Source of the DNA: Streptomyces xanthii
GTDB lineage: Bacteria; Actinomycetota; Actinomycetes; Streptomycetales; Streptomycetaceae
Reading direction: 5' to 3'
DNA: 64,000 nucleotides
NCBI RefSeq assembly: GCF_014621695.1
Contig: NZ_CP061281.1
Coordinates: 434,001-498,000, forward strand
Each line of letters starts with the position of its first letter. The first letter of the stretch is position 1. Positions 53,588 through 63,080 of this stretch are shown here, one piece after another. Both the position numbers and the translations under genes were made by a program. The notes under the pieces were generated by a model. It ran no database searches. It saw only the letters and a list, made by a program, of their open reading frames with translations, and was not told the DNA's origin.

Positions 53588-55384
53588 TCACGGCTCCTCC
53601 GGGCCGTCCTCGTCGAGCTCGAACCAGACCGTCTTGCCCTCGGGCTCGGGCCGGATGTTCCACCGGTGGGCCAGCAGGTCGAGCAGGACGAGGCCGCGGC
53701 CGGAGGAGGAGAGCTCGCCGGGGGCGCGGCGGTGCGGGACCTCGTCGCTGCGGTCGGAGACCTCGACGCGGAGCCGGCGCCGGCCGTGCGTGCCGTGGAT
53801 GTCGGCGCGCAGCGCGGCGGCCTGCTCGGTGTGGACGAGGACGTTGCCGAGAAGCTCGGAGACGAGCAGGAGGACGGTGTCGACCTGTTCGGGGCGGGCC
53901 CAGTCGTGGAGCAGGCCCTGGAATTCGATGCGGGCGTCGGCGAGGCCCTGGGCCTGGTCCTGTTCGAGGGTGAAGCGCAGGTTCCGGCCGGTGCCGTCGA
54001 CGGGGACGGCGGACGGGTCGCGGCGCAGGAGCAGCAGCGCGATGTCGTCCTCGGTGAAGGCGGCGGCGGGCTGCTCGCCCTTCCGTGCCTCCGTCGGTGC
54101 GACGACGGCGTTCATGAGCCGGTCGGCGAGTCCGCCGAGGTCGCCTGCGCTGCCGGGTTCGAGCGCGTCGCGCACGCGCAGCCATCCGGTGTACATGTCG
54201 TGGCCGCCGGACTCGATCAGTCCGTCGGTGCACAGCATCATGATCTCGTTCTCGCGCAGGGTGACGACGCTGACCGGATAGTCGTCCTCGTCGAGGTCGA
54301 GGCCGAGGGGCAGGCCGCCCCGCACGTGCTTGAGCACGCAGGTGCCGTCGGGGAGGCGCAGGACGGGGTGCGGGTGGCCGGCGCGGGCGATGCGGAGGGT
54401 GCCGGTGGCGGGGTCGGCCTCCAGGTAGATGCAGGTGGCGAAGCGGTCCTCGCCCAGGGAGGCGAGGAAGTGCGAGGCGCGCACCAGGACGGCGTCGGGG
54501 CCGTGGCCCTCGGCGGCATAGGCGTGGATGGCGGTGCGCAGCCGGGACATGAGTCCCGCGGCCTGCAGGTCGTGGCCCTGGACGTCGCCGATGACGAGGC
54601 CGAGGCGGCCGCCGGGCAGGGTGATGCTGTCGAACCAGTCGCCGCCGACCATGAGGCCGCCGCCGGTGGGGACGTAGCGGGCGGCGACGCTGAGCCCGTC
54701 GACGCCGGAGCCGACCCCGCCGAGGCTGTTGCGCAGGGTCTGTGACAGGGCGCGGTCGGCCTGGCCGTCGTAGGTCTGCTCGATGCTCTGGCCGAGGAGC
54801 CGGGCGACGGTCATGAGGAAGACGCCCAGGCCGTCGGTGATCGTGACGGGGGCGTCGAAGGCGGCCATCCACACGCCGGTGAGCTGGCCGTACGTGGTCA
54901 GGGGCAGGAAGGCCCAGGCCTGGTGCCCGGCGTGGGCGGACAGGGAGTGGCCCTCGGGGAAGCGCTCGCGGAACTCCTCCGGGGAGGCGAGGAAGACAGG
55001 CCGTCCGGTCCGGGCGACCTGGGCTGCGGGGTGCACGGTGTCCAGCGGCATGCGGTACGCGTCCCGCCCGTCGTCGCGCAGCCCCAACTGGCCGACGCAG
55101 TGCAGCGTTTCCCGGTCCGCGCGGAACACGGCCTGGCTGCACAGGGGCAGTGAGGGGTCGGTCAGTCCGGAGATCAGGGTGAGGGCCTCGCCCAGTGAGG
55201 CGACGCGGGCCAGGGCGTGGCCGGTGACGAGGAGGTCGGCGCCGCGGTGGCGCAGGTCGTCCGGCGGCCGGCCCGAACCGCCGGTGGCCGGTCCCGCCAG
55301 TCGGTTGAGGGCGTCGACCTGGCGCATCTCGGCGTCGTACTCCTCGGTGTTGCCGTGTTCGCGCCCGCCACCCACGTGCGGCAC
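53588..55384 (-). CDS. GAF / SpoIIE-type PP2C phosphatase / HATPase regulator
   Basis: A 598-residue regulator. A GAF-like sensor spans about 60-220 (AFLPLTTYGQLTGVWMAAFD). A SpoIIE serine phosphatase follows (about 240-440; AARYVPTGGGLMVGGDWFDS, VIGDVQGHDLQAAGLMSRLR, metal Asp residues, LCTDGLIESGGHDMYTGWLR, FTEDDIALLLLRRD). It ends in an anti-sigma-like HATPase (about 470-590; LLVSELLGNVLVHT, SSSGRGLVLLDLLAHRWN). These proteins set sigma-factor or anti-sigma-antagonist activity, a Streptomyces hallmark. The start is uncertain: GTG 55384 is the longest frame, while ATG 55327 has GAGGAG upstream. Confidence 0.93.
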   Translation of the reverse strand: MPHVGGGREHGNTEEYDAEMRQVDALNRLAGPATGGSGRPPDDLRHRGADLLVTGHALARVASLGEALTLISGLTDPSLPLCSQAVFRADRETLHCVGQLGLRDDGRDAYRMPLDTVHPAAQVARTGRPVFLASPEEFRERFPEGHSLSAHAGHQAWAFLPLTTYGQLTGVWMAAFDAPVTITDGLGVFLMTVARLLGQSIEQTYDGQADRALSQTLRNSLGGVGSGVDGLSVAARYVPTGGGLMVGGDWFDSITLPGGRLGLVIGDVQGHDLQAAGLMSRLRTAIHAYAAEGHGPDAVLVRASHFLASLGEDRFATCIYLEADPATGTLRIARAGHPHPVLRLPDGTCVLKHVRGGLPLGLDLDEDDYPVSVVTLRENEIMMLCTDGLIESGGHDMYTGWLRVRDALEPGSAGDLGGLADRLMNAVVAPTEARKGEQPAAAFTEDDIALLLLRRDPSAVPVDGTGRNLRFTLEQDQAQGLADARIEFQGLLHDWARPEQVDTVLLLVSELLGNVLVHTEQAAALRADIHGTHGRRRLRVEVSDRSDEVPHRRAPGELSSSGRGLVLLDLLAHRWNIRPEPEGKTVWFELDEDGPEEP

Positions 55385-55550
55385 TCCCGTCTGCTCGGCG
55401 CCCTGTGATCTCTCCCGCTTTCTCCATGTTCCGTCGATCGGCCCGCCCTCGCCTGCTCACGGGCACCGGGGACGGCCATCCGTGACGAGTCGGCGCCGCG
55501 GCATTGACGGATGCATGCCCAGGAGAGAAAGATCGACGGGCACCCCCTTT

Positions 55551-55562
55551 GACAACGTTGTC
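55551..55562. promoter_or_regulatory. LacI-type operator before the GH92 gene
   Basis: GACAACGTTGTC is a perfect 12-base palindrome, part of TTTGACAACGTTGTCGCA, 17 bases before the mannosidase ATG. The form TGACAACGTTGTCA is typical of LacI-family operators of sugar genes; the cognate regulator gene is not in this window. Confidence 0.65.
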
Positions 55563-55578
55563 GCACGAGAGGATCGCG

Positions 55579-57942
55579 ATGCGAGCGTTTAGACGCGCGT
55601 TCACCGCAGCCTTGATCGCCACCACTCTGGCCGCCGCCTCCGTCACCGCCACGGGCGCCGCGAGCGCCCGTGAGCAGGGGCCGGAGTTCGCCGCAGACCC
55701 CACCACGCTGGTCGACACCTCGATCGGCAACAACGGCGACGGGACCACCTTCCCGGGCGCGTCCACGCCCTTCGGCATGGTGCAGCTGAGCCCCGACACC
55801 CAGCTGAACAAGTACGCCTCCTACGACTACGCGCAGGACAGCATCCTCGGCTTCAGCCACACGCACCTCTCGGGCGTCGGCTGCCAGACGATGGGCAACA
55901 TCCGGTTCATGCCGACGACCGGAGACGTCACGTCCTCGGACCCCGCGCAGTACCGGGCCAGGTTCAGCCATGACAACGAGACCCGCTCGCCCGGCTACTA
56001 CGGCGTGAAGTTCGACAACGGCATCGAGGCCGAGCTGTCGGCGACGCAGCGGACGGGTCAGCACCGGTACACGTTCCCGAGCGGGTCCGGCGCGCAGAAC
56101 GTGCTGATCGAGGCCGGTGAGAGCAACGGCGGCACGTTCGCCGGCGGCCTCAAGGTGGTCGGCGACGACACCGTGGAGGGCTGGGTCCAGGGCGGCAACT
56201 TCTGCTGGGAGACCGTCAAGGAGCGCTACCGGGTCTACTTCAGCGCCAAGTTCGACCGCAGGTTCTCGACGTTCGGCACGTGGACGGACGGCACGCTCAC
56301 GCCGGGCAAGCGCGAGGCGCAGCGCGGCACGAAGCGGGCGGGCGCCTGGCTGTCCTTCGACCGGGACAAGGGCGACCGGGTGGGCGCCTCGGTGGGCCTG
56401 TCCTACACGTCGGTCGACGGGGCACGCCTGAACCGGCGGGCGGAGCAGCCGGAGTCCTTCGACAAGGTCCGCTCGGCCGCGCACGACACGTGGCGGGACG
56501 AGCTGAACCGGATGCGGGTGGCCGGCGGCAGCAAGGCCGACCAGCGCACCTACTACAGCGCGCTCTACCACTCGCTGCTGCACCCGTCGGTCGGCTCCGA
56601 CGTCGACGGCCGTTACCGGGGCTTCGACGACCAGGTGCACCGCTCGGACTCGCCCTACTACCAGATGTTCTCCCTGTGGGACACGTACCGTTCGCAGAAC
56701 CAGCTGGTGACGCTGCTGAACCCGGACAAGGCCACGGACATGGCCAAGTCGCTGCTGCGGGTCTACGAGGACGGCGGCTGGCTGCCGCGCTGGGGGCTCG
56801 GCAACGGCGAGACGAACGTGATGAGCGGTGACCCCGTCACCCCGTGGATCGTCGACCTCTACAACCGCGGTCTGCTCGACGACCGCACCGCGCGCGGCCT
56901 GTTCGACGCGCTGTGGAAGAACGTCAACGAGGTCCCCCAGGACCAGTCCGTCTTCCGCGGCCGCGACGGCAATCCGACGTACGTGAAGAACGGCTTCATC
57001 GGCTACCAGGACCTGCCGGGCTACCAGTTCGGTGACACACGGCAGGCGGGCTCGGCGACGCTGGAGTACGCGCTCGGCGACTGCGCGCTGTCCACGATGG
57101 CCCGCGGGCTCGGCCACGAGGACAAGGCGGACCTGCTGGCGGGACGCTGCGACAACTTCACCAAGCTGTGGGACTCCGGCATCTCGTCGAAGGGCTTCAC
57201 CGGCTTCCCCGTGGCGAAGAAGGCGGACGGCACGCCGGCCGGCGACACGGACCCGACCCAGTCGGGCGCCTTCCACGAGGGCACGGCCTGGCAGTACCAG
57301 TGGCTGGCCCAGCAGGACCCGCAGACCCTGTACGGGCTGATGGGCGGGGCGGGCGCGGCCGAGCAGCGGCTCGACACGTTCTTCGACATGCCGACGGTGC
57401 TCACCGACCCGGCGAAGGCCGCCTCGGAGTCCTGGGTGAACGGCGCGTACGACTACCACAACAACTTCGCGTTCAATCCGAACAACGAGCCGGACTTCCA
57501 CGCGCCGTGGATGTACACGTGGACGAACGCGCCGTGGAAGACGTCGGCGGTGCTGCGCGCGATGCGGACGCTGTTCACGGACGACGCGTACGGGATGCCC
57601 GGCAACGACGACCTCGGGGCGACCTCGTCGCTGCTGGTCTTCGCGATGGCCGGGATCTTCGAGGCGCAGCCCGGGTCGGCGAACTACATCGTCACGGCCC
57701 CGATGTTCGACAAGGTCGAGATCCGGCCCGCGCACGGCAAGCCGATCGCGATCGAGGCGCCGGGCGCCGACGCGTCGAAGATGCAGTACGTGTCCTCGGT
57801 GCGGACGGACGCGGGGCCGCTCCAGCGGAGCTGGCTGTCGCACCGGGAGCTGCTGGACGCCGGGTCGATCGACGTCACGCTCTCCGGGCAGCCGACGCGC
57901 TGGGGTGTCGACGCGGCGCCGCCGGCGGTGGCGCAGGACTGA
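55579..57942 (+). CDS. Secreted GH92 alpha-mannosidase
   Basis: A 787-residue protein with a Sec signal (RRAFTAALIATTLAAASVTA, cleaved after ASA). The GH92 fold is clear: GNNGDGTTFPGASTPFGMVQ at the start, FSHTHLSGVGCQTMGNIRFM, YYQMFSLWDTYRSQNQL, the acid motif FHEGTAWQYQW and the base-region GNDDLGATSSLLVFAMAGIF. The family removes alpha-mannose from glycans, inverting and Ca2+-dependent. No carbohydrate-binding module is attached. Expression is probably controlled by the palindrome at 55551-55562. Terminator follows. Confidence 0.94.
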   Translation: MRAFRRAFTAALIATTLAAASVTATGAASAREQGPEFAADPTTLVDTSIGNNGDGTTFPGASTPFGMVQLSPDTQLNKYASYDYAQDSILGFSHTHLSGVGCQTMGNIRFMPTTGDVTSSDPAQYRARFSHDNETRSPGYYGVKFDNGIEAELSATQRTGQHRYTFPSGSGAQNVLIEAGESNGGTFAGGLKVVGDDTVEGWVQGGNFCWETVKERYRVYFSAKFDRRFSTFGTWTDGTLTPGKREAQRGTKRAGAWLSFDRDKGDRVGASVGLSYTSVDGARLNRRAEQPESFDKVRSAAHDTWRDELNRMRVAGGSKADQRTYYSALYHSLLHPSVGSDVDGRYRGFDDQVHRSDSPYYQMFSLWDTYRSQNQLVTLLNPDKATDMAKSLLRVYEDGGWLPRWGLGNGETNVMSGDPVTPWIVDLYNRGLLDDRTARGLFDALWKNVNEVPQDQSVFRGRDGNPTYVKNGFIGYQDLPGYQFGDTRQAGSATLEYALGDCALSTMARGLGHEDKADLLAGRCDNFTKLWDSGISSKGFTGFPVAKKADGTPAGDTDPTQSGAFHEGTAWQYQWLAQQDPQTLYGLMGGAGAAEQRLDTFFDMPTVLTDPAKAASESWVNGAYDYHNNFAFNPNNEPDFHAPWMYTWTNAPWKTSAVLRAMRTLFTDDAYGMPGNDDLGATSSLLVFAMAGIFEAQPGSANYIVTAPMFDKVEIRPAHGKPIAIEAPGADASKMQYVSSVRTDAGPLQRSWLSHRELLDAGSIDVTLSGQPTRWGVDAAPPAVAQD

Positions 57943-57961
57943 GCGGTCGCCTGATGTGAAC

Positions 57962-58008
57962 GGGTGCGGGGCTGGGTGCCTTCGGGACGCCTCGCCCCGC
58001 ACCCTTTT
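57962..58008 (+). terminator. Terminator after the GH92 gene
   Basis: GGGTGCGGGGC (57962-57972) and GCCCCGCACCC (57994-58004) form a perfect 11-bp stem, followed by TTTT (58005-58008). The T run overlaps the start of the convergent MFS stop region. Confidence 0.85.
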
Positions 58009-59279
58009 CACGCGGTCGCCAGGTGGGGCTCGGCCCGCGCGGTGAGGCGGCCGGTGCGGGCGAGCGCGGCGACGGAGGCGGCGCAGCCCAGGCCGGTGAG
58101 GGTGAGCGCACTCCAGGTCAGCCAGAGGGCGTCGTGCCGTTCGGCGAAGTCCCACAGGGCGCCGGTCGCCAGGTTGCCGAGGGTGATGCCGAGGCCCGAG
58201 ACGGTGTTGTAGAGCCCGTAGTGCGTGGCGACCAGGCGGTTGCCGGACAGGGTGACGACGGTGTCCATCTCGAAGGGGTAGGCGACGGCGCCGCCCAGGG
58301 CGAGCAGGGTCACCGTCAGGACGAGCGCGCCGAGTACGAGCCAGGCCGCGTCGGACGGGACCAGGGCGAGCGGCAGGAAAGCGAGCCCCATGACGGTCAG
58401 TCCGCGCACCAGCGCCCGCGACGGGCTCCACCTCGCCTTCGCCCAGCCGGTGAGGCGCAGTTGGCCCACCACAGCGACGGCGGCCGACACCACGAACAGG
58501 AGGCTGGTCGCCCAGGTGCCGCGCTCCCCCAGCGCGCTCCGCGCCGCGAGCGGGAGGGCCAGGTAGACCTGGAAGGTCAGTACGTACGAGCCGATCATGG
58601 CGAGGGCGAACAGCAGGAAGGGCCGGTTGGCGACGACCGTGCGCCACTGGGCGAGCACGCTCTCGTCGGCGGCGTCCTCCTGCCGGGGGCGGTCGTGTGC
58701 CGTGCCGCGGCGGGCGGGCAGGGCGCGCGCCTGGAGGACCGTGAGGCCGGCGAAGACGGCGGCCGCGGTGGTGCACACGAGCCGGAAGTCGGCGGCCAGC
58801 AGGGCGAGTCCGACGAGCGGGCCGAGGAGCATGCCGGCCTGGTAATAGACGTTGAAGGTGGCGAAGGCGTCGACGCGCCGCTCCCCCGCCTCGGCGGCCA
58901 GGTAGGCGCGCACGGCCGGGTTGAACAGGGCGCCCGCGAATCCGGTGGCGGCGGAGGCCGCGATCAGCGTGGGCAGGTTGTCCACCCAGCCGAGCAGGGC
59001 GAACCCGATGGTGCGCAGCAGGCAGCCGGCCATGATGGGGGCTTTGTAGCCGAGGCGGTCGGCGAGGGTGCCGCCGATGAGGAACATGCCCTGCTGCGAG
59101 AAGTTCCGTACGCCCAGGACGAGTCCGACGGCCCAGGCCGCGAGGCCGAGCGAGCCGGAGAGATGGGCGGCGAGGTAGGGCATGAGCATGTAGAAGGCGA
59201 GGTTGATGGCGAACTGATTGGCCATCAACAGTCGCACGGGGGCCGGGAAGGAGCGGGTCTGCCGCCACAGGCCGGTCAT
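58008..59279 (-). CDS. MFS transporter (12-TM)
   Basis: A 423-residue, 12-helix MFS protein; [20 protein letters not shown] is in helix 1 and the motif-A loop [18 protein letters not shown] is near residue 70. The central loop ([17 protein letters not shown]) is short. Its ATG overlaps the stop of the CysK-like gene by four bases (ATGA), so exporter and enzyme are translationally coupled. Export of the amino acid made by that enzyme is a reasonable inference. Confidence 0.9.
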   Translation of the reverse strand: MTGLWRQTRSFPAPVRLLMANQFAINLAFYMLMPYLAAHLSGSLGLAAWAVGLVLGVRNFSQQGMFLIGGTLADRLGYKAPIMAGCLLRTIGFALLGWVDNLPTLIAASAATGFAGALFNPAVRAYLAAEAGERRVDAFATFNVYYQAGMLLGPLVGLALLAADFRLVCTTAAAVFAGLTVLQARALPARRGTAHDRPRQEDAADESVLAQWRTVVANRPFLLFALAMIGSYVLTFQVYLALPLAARSALGERGTWATSLLFVVSAAVAVVGQLRLTGWAKARWSPSRALVRGLTVMGLAFLPLALVPSDAAWLVLGALVLTVTLLALGGAVAYPFEMDTVVTLSGNRLVATHYGLYNTVSGLGITLGNLATGALWDFAERHDALWLTWSALTLTGLGCAASVAALARTGRLTARAEPHLATA

Positions 59280-60475
59280 CGCCGGGCCCCGGTGGCCGTC
59301 CCGGCGGTGCGGTGCGGCAGCGCCGCGTCGGGGCCGAGGGGGTCGGTGACGTGGGTGCAGCGGGTCCAGCGGGTGACGACGCGGTCGGCGGGATGCGCGA
59401 TCTCGTCGGGGTCGTCGGCCGGCGGCCGGTCGAGCAGCCCGTGCTCATGGCCGTAGGCGTCGTCGAAGACGGTGCCGATGTAGCGCTGCGGGCCGTCGGG
59501 GAACACGGTGACGATGCGCTCCTCCGCGGGGCGGGTGCGGGCCAGCCACCGGGACACGAGGGCGACCGCGCCGACGCTCCAGCCGCCGGTGGCGTAGTGC
59601 TGTCGCGCCAGGTTCCGTGCCGCCCAGACTGATTCGGGGGCGGCCACCCAGTGCACCTCGTCGAAGAGGTCGTAGGCGACGTTGCGCGGATAGATGCTGC
59701 TGCCCAGGCCCCGCATCAGGCGGGTGGCGGCGGGCTGGCCGAAGATCGTCGACCCGGTGGTGTCCACGCCGACGACACGCAGGCGCGGGAAGTAGCCGCG
59801 CAGGACGGACGCGATGCCCGCCGAGTGCCCGCCCGTGCCGACGGACACGACCAGGGTGTCGATGCGGCCGAGCTGCGCGACGAGTTCGTGAGCGAGCGGG
59901 GCGTAGGCGGTCACGTTGTCGGGGTTGTGGTACTGGTCGGGGCACCAGGCCGTCGGGTCCTCGGCGAGCAGTCGCGCGACGCGCAGACGCCGGGCCTCCT
60001 GCCAGCCGCCCTCCGGGTGCGGGTCCTCCACGAGGTCGACCTCCGCGCCGTAGGCGGTGAGCAGGCCGGTCATGAGCGGCTCCATGCCGGGGTCGGTGAC
60101 GACGGTGACGGGGTGTCCGAACGTGGCGCCGGCCAGGGCGAGTCCGAGGCCGAGGGTGCCGGAGGTGGACTCGACGATCCGCGCCCCGGGCAGGAGCCGG
60201 CCGCGCTCGCGGGCGGCGCGCACCATGTGGAGGGCGGTGCGGTCCTTGATGCCGCCGGGGTTGTGGCCTTCGAGCTTGGCCCAGAAGCCGCGGCCCTCGG
60301 CGGTGAACGGGGCGCCGATCCACAGGACGGGCGTGTCGCCGACGAGTCCGCCGGGGGTGTGCTGGGGGCGCTTGGTGTCGGCGAGGAGCCGGGCGGGGGC
60401 GTCCAGGGGTGTCGGGGTGTGGGAGGGGGTGTGGGGCGTGGTGTGTGCCGTGGTGGGGGTCATCGCGTGAGTCAT
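59276..60475 (-). CDS. PLP-dependent cysteine synthase-family enzyme
   Basis: A 399-residue fold-type II PLP enzyme. The PLP lysine lies in [14 protein letters not shown]. Compared with the usual NPxxSxKDR, the Ser position is absent. [14 protein letters not shown] is the substrate loop and [19 protein letters not shown] the phosphate-binding glycine loop. Both N- and C-terminal tails are longer than in CysK, and the head is Thr/Pro/His-rich repeats. Possible roles: cysteine synthase, cysteine desulfhydrase (Cds1-like) or 2,3-diaminopropionate/other beta-substituted alanine synthase. AGGAGAAG precedes ATG 60475. Confidence 0.87.
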   Translation of the reverse strand: MTHAMTPTTAHTTPHTPSHTPTPLDAPARLLADTKRPQHTPGGLVGDTPVLWIGAPFTAEGRGFWAKLEGHNPGGIKDRTALHMVRAARERGRLLPGARIVESTSGTLGLGLALAGATFGHPVTVVTDPGMEPLMTGLLTAYGAEVDLVEDPHPEGGWQEARRLRVARLLAEDPTAWCPDQYHNPDNVTAYAPLAHELVAQLGRIDTLVVSVGTGGHSAGIASVLRGYFPRLRVVGVDTTGSTIFGQPAATRLMRGLGSSIYPRNVAYDLFDEVHWVAAPESVWAARNLARQHYATGGWSVGAVALVSRWLARTRPAEERIVTVFPDGPQRYIGTVFDDAYGHEHGLLDRPPADDPDEIAHPADRVVTRWTRCTHVTDPLGPDAALPHRTAGTATGARR

Positions 60476-60643
60476 GGCGTGCTTCTCCTGCGGCGTCGTC
60501 GGCAGGGGTGGTCGGAGACCTGAGGGTTCCGGGGCCGTGCCGGTTCGGGGCCGCTTGCTGGGCGGAGTCTGGTGGGCCGGGGCGTCGTCCTGGCGGGGGC
60601 GCGGTGGGTGCCGCGGAGGACCGGCGGGACGGCGCGGGGCCGG

Positions 60644-61087
60644 TCAGGTCCGCCAGATGCCCAGGTGGGCCCTCTGCTGTCCGGCGGGGGCGGCGAGGCG
60701 GGGGCCGCTGTCCCCGAACGGTCTGCGTGGGGTGGGCTCGGCCGCCGGGTCGAGGTCCGCGCCGGGGAGGGTGACGGGGGTGAGGTCGGCGGCCGGCTGG
60801 AGGCCGCGCGGGGCCTGCACGCTCGGCTCGTCGGTCCCCGAGCACTGTGCGCCGTCCTGGTGACCGTCGTGGCGGGCGTCGTCGCCGAAGTGCGCGTGGG
60901 GTCCGGCGGGTTGGCCGCACGGGGCGGGCGCGACGGCTGTGATCGTGTCGGCGCGGCCGGCGGCGGAGGCGACGGGGCCGTGGGCGCAGCACAGGAGATG
61001 GACGAGGGCGGCCAGCAGCACGGCGAGGATCGCGCCGGTGCGGTGACCGGGGCGGCTCCTGTCGTGACGTGCGGGCGAGATCCTCAT
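60644..61087 (-). CDS. Small membrane-anchored protein with His-rich segment
   Basis: No family recognised. The 147-residue protein has a cytoplasmic basic head, one membrane helix or signal (TGAILAVLLAALVHLLCCAH, residues about 17-40) and a Pro-rich tail. The segment HAHFGDDARHDGHQDGAQC is rich in His, Asp and Cys and could bind metal. Its frame extends upstream, but ATG 61087 begins the plausible protein. It lies upstream of the CysK-like gene on the same strand (168-base gap) and may share its transcript. Confidence 0.6.
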   Translation of the reverse strand: MRISPARHDRSRPGHRTGAILAVLLAALVHLLCCAHGPVASAAGRADTITAVAPAPCGQPAGPHAHFGDDARHDGHQDGAQCSGTDEPSVQAPRGLQPAADLTPVTLPGADLDPAAEPTPRRPFGDSGPRLAAPAGQQRAHLGIWRT

Positions 61088-61595
61088 GACGACAGAGAGT
61101 AATCGGGTGAGCGCATAAAGTGCGCGTGAAGATCGGTCGGGGCGGGTCGCCCGGCGGCGGGGCCGGGATCGGTCGGACCTCAACGGTGCCAAGGGTGCGG
61201 TCGTCCCGGAAGGGGCTCTTCCCGGACGCGCGAGCGCCGCCGGGCCGGTCGGCCATGATCGCCGGATCGGGTGAACCCGGTCCCGCACGGGAACTCGGAT
61301 CGGCCTCTACGGCGGCTGTGCGCTGGGTGAAGCCTGATGAATCGCGCACCCGGCGCCGGGGGTGCCGCCTTGCCCACCCGTGCCGCCCCAGGCGGCAGAC
61401 TGCCCAAGGCCAGGTCGACGCAACCGGGTACGCACCCGGTGCCGGGGTGCTGTCCAAGGCCGGGCCCCGGCCTGACGCGGCTCCGTCGCTCGGGCGAGTC
61501 CCACCACGGCGGCGGCACACCCGGCACCTCCGCCCGGCCCCTGCCGCGGCACCGCAGGAGCCGACCCGGCGGCAACGGCCACCCGTACGCGTACC
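61088..61595. other. Intergenic region with successive hairpins, no gene seen
   Basis: Three tight hairpins stand in a row: TGCCGCC/GGCGGCA (61381-61397), ACCGGGT/ACCCGGT (61423-61440) and AGGCCGG/CCGGCCT (61457-61473). They lie after the stop of the leftward MFS gene, so one may be its terminator, and before the promoter of the small His-rich gene. Plus-strand open frames across the region have no ribosome site and look like composition. Confidence 0.5.
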
Positions 61596-62774
61596 TCACC
61601 GCCCCACCCTCCACCTCCCCGTCCCCACCACGACCGGCGCCAGCGCCCCCGTGCACAACGCCAGTACCCCGAACCCCCAGCCCAGCGAGGCCCCCGCGGC
61701 GATGGACGCCACCAGCAACGGGCCGCCCGCGTCGCCGAGTTCCCGTCCCAGTTCCGCCGCGCCCATCGTCTGGCCGATCCGTTCCTCGGGAGTCGCCGCG
61801 GCCAGTGCCGCGAAGCCGATGGGTGTGATCAGCCCGGTCCCGGCCCCGATCAGCACCGCCGCCCCCACGAGCGCCGCGATCCCGGGCAGTGCGGCCACCG
61901 CCAGCCCGCCCGCCGTCACCGCGAGCCCCGCGCTCAGTCCGCCCCGCGGGCTCAGGCGCCCCGCGTCCAGCGCCCGTCCTGCCCACGGCTGCACGACCGC
62001 GGCGCAGGCCGCGAGGACCGAGACGACCGCGCCCGTGGCGACGGGTGACAGACCGTCGGCCCGGCCGGACAGCGGGAGGAAGCCGACGCCGACCGACATG
62101 GCGGCGGTCGCCGCGGCCAGCGCGGCGACGGGCCGCAGGAACACCCCATCGGTGAGCCGCCGGACCAGATCCGCGAGGGTCTGCCGGCGCTTGGGCAGCG
62201 GCGGCACGACGGGCACCGCGAGCAGTGCCCAGCCCGTGACCACGACCGCGAGCACCGTCAGCACGGCGAACAGGAGGGTCAGCCCGCCGAGCCACACGAG
62301 CACGCCGCCGATCAGGGGGCCCGCCGTGTATCCGAGGCTCTTCCAGAAGCCGTACGAGCCGAAGGCACGCCCGTGTGCGGCCTGCGGGTTGAGCCGGGCG
62401 ACCAGTGCGGACGCGGCCGGCGAGAACGCGGAGGCCGCCGCGCCCTGGCCCAGGCGGGCCGCCCACAGCCGGCCCGGGTCGCGCACGGCCACGTAGAGCG
62501 CGGAGGCGAGGGCGAAGGCGATGAGGCCGCCCAGGAGGACGCGCCGGGGGCCGACGCGGTCGGCGAGGGTGCCGAAGACCGGCTTGAGGACGACCTCCGC
62601 GCCGTCGTAGAGGGCGAGGAGCACACCGAGGTACAGGACGGAGGACGCCAGGTCCGTGTCCCCGGCGCCGAGGCTGGCGGCGATGCCGTGCGCCCCGAAC
62701 GCGGTGATGAAGCCCGCGGCGTACAGCGGCCCCGTCCGGCGCCGCCCCGCCCCCGCACCCTTCGTTTCACTCAC
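61596..62774 (-). CDS. MFS transporter (drug-exporter-like)
   Basis: A 392-residue, 12-helix MFS protein; GTLADRVGPRRVLLGGL is the motif-A loop near residue 60, GPLIGGVLVWLGG is motif-C-like near residue 145, and FGSYGFWKSLGYTAGPL precedes it. It is probably a proton-driven exporter. GTG 62774 has GGAG (62780-62783) in good position and is preferred over the long upstream frame. No regulator is adjacent. Confidence 0.9.
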   Translation of the reverse strand: MSETKGAGAGRRRTGPLYAAGFITAFGAHGIAASLGAGDTDLASSVLYLGVLLALYDGAEVVLKPVFGTLADRVGPRRVLLGGLIAFALASALYVAVRDPGRLWAARLGQGAAASAFSPAASALVARLNPQAAHGRAFGSYGFWKSLGYTAGPLIGGVLVWLGGLTLLFAVLTVLAVVVTGWALLAVPVVPPLPKRRQTLADLVRRLTDGVFLRPVAALAAATAAMSVGVGFLPLSGRADGLSPVATGAVVSVLAACAAVVQPWAGRALDAGRLSPRGGLSAGLAVTAGGLAVAALPGIAALVGAAVLIGAGTGLITPIGFAALAAATPEERIGQTMGAAELGRELGDAGGPLLVASIAAGASLGWGFGVLALCTGALAPVVVGTGRWRVGR

Positions 62775-63080
62775 CGGATCTCCGATCCGCCGACGCCGGG
62801 ACGAACGACCCACGAGGCGGTGCCCGGCGCACCCGGCGCCTCGCGGCCCCCGGACACCACACCGCACCCGATACATCGGCAGCGTAGGGAGCCGTGTCAC
62901 ACCCGGAGGACTCCGCGTGCCGCGCGCCCCCGGAATCCACCCCTCACCACCCCCCACGCACCGCATCGGGCCCACCCGTCCCAGCGTTCCCAGAGCCGCC
63001 CCACACCCACGGATCCGCGCTTTAAATAGCGCCCTCACGGTTCCTTGACCGCGGGTGCCGATGCTCTGGGAGGGCGAGAG
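62775..63080. other. Divergent intergenic region
   Basis: About 306 bases between the leftward MFS gene and the rightward ABC gene. The only AT-rich patch is TTTAAATAG (63021-63029), a possible -10 region. TTGACC at 63045-63050 resembles a -35 box but has no suitably spaced -10. I see no gene here. Confidence 0.4.

Noticed and set aside
49953..55811. 1952-codon open frame on the minus strand
   Set aside because: It runs antisense to pyruvate carboxylase and out of frame with the SpoIIE regulator and GH92. The Arg/Ala/Gly-rich product has no domains; such frames arise from GC-rich third positions.
55174..59448. 1424-codon open frame on the minus strand
   Set aside because: It covers GH92 on the opposite strand and the MFS gene in another frame, with no domains.
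61260..61480. Cobalamin-type riboswitch on the minus strand
   Set aside because: GC-rich hairpins are present, but the conserved B12 box could not be identified and no B12-related gene follows.
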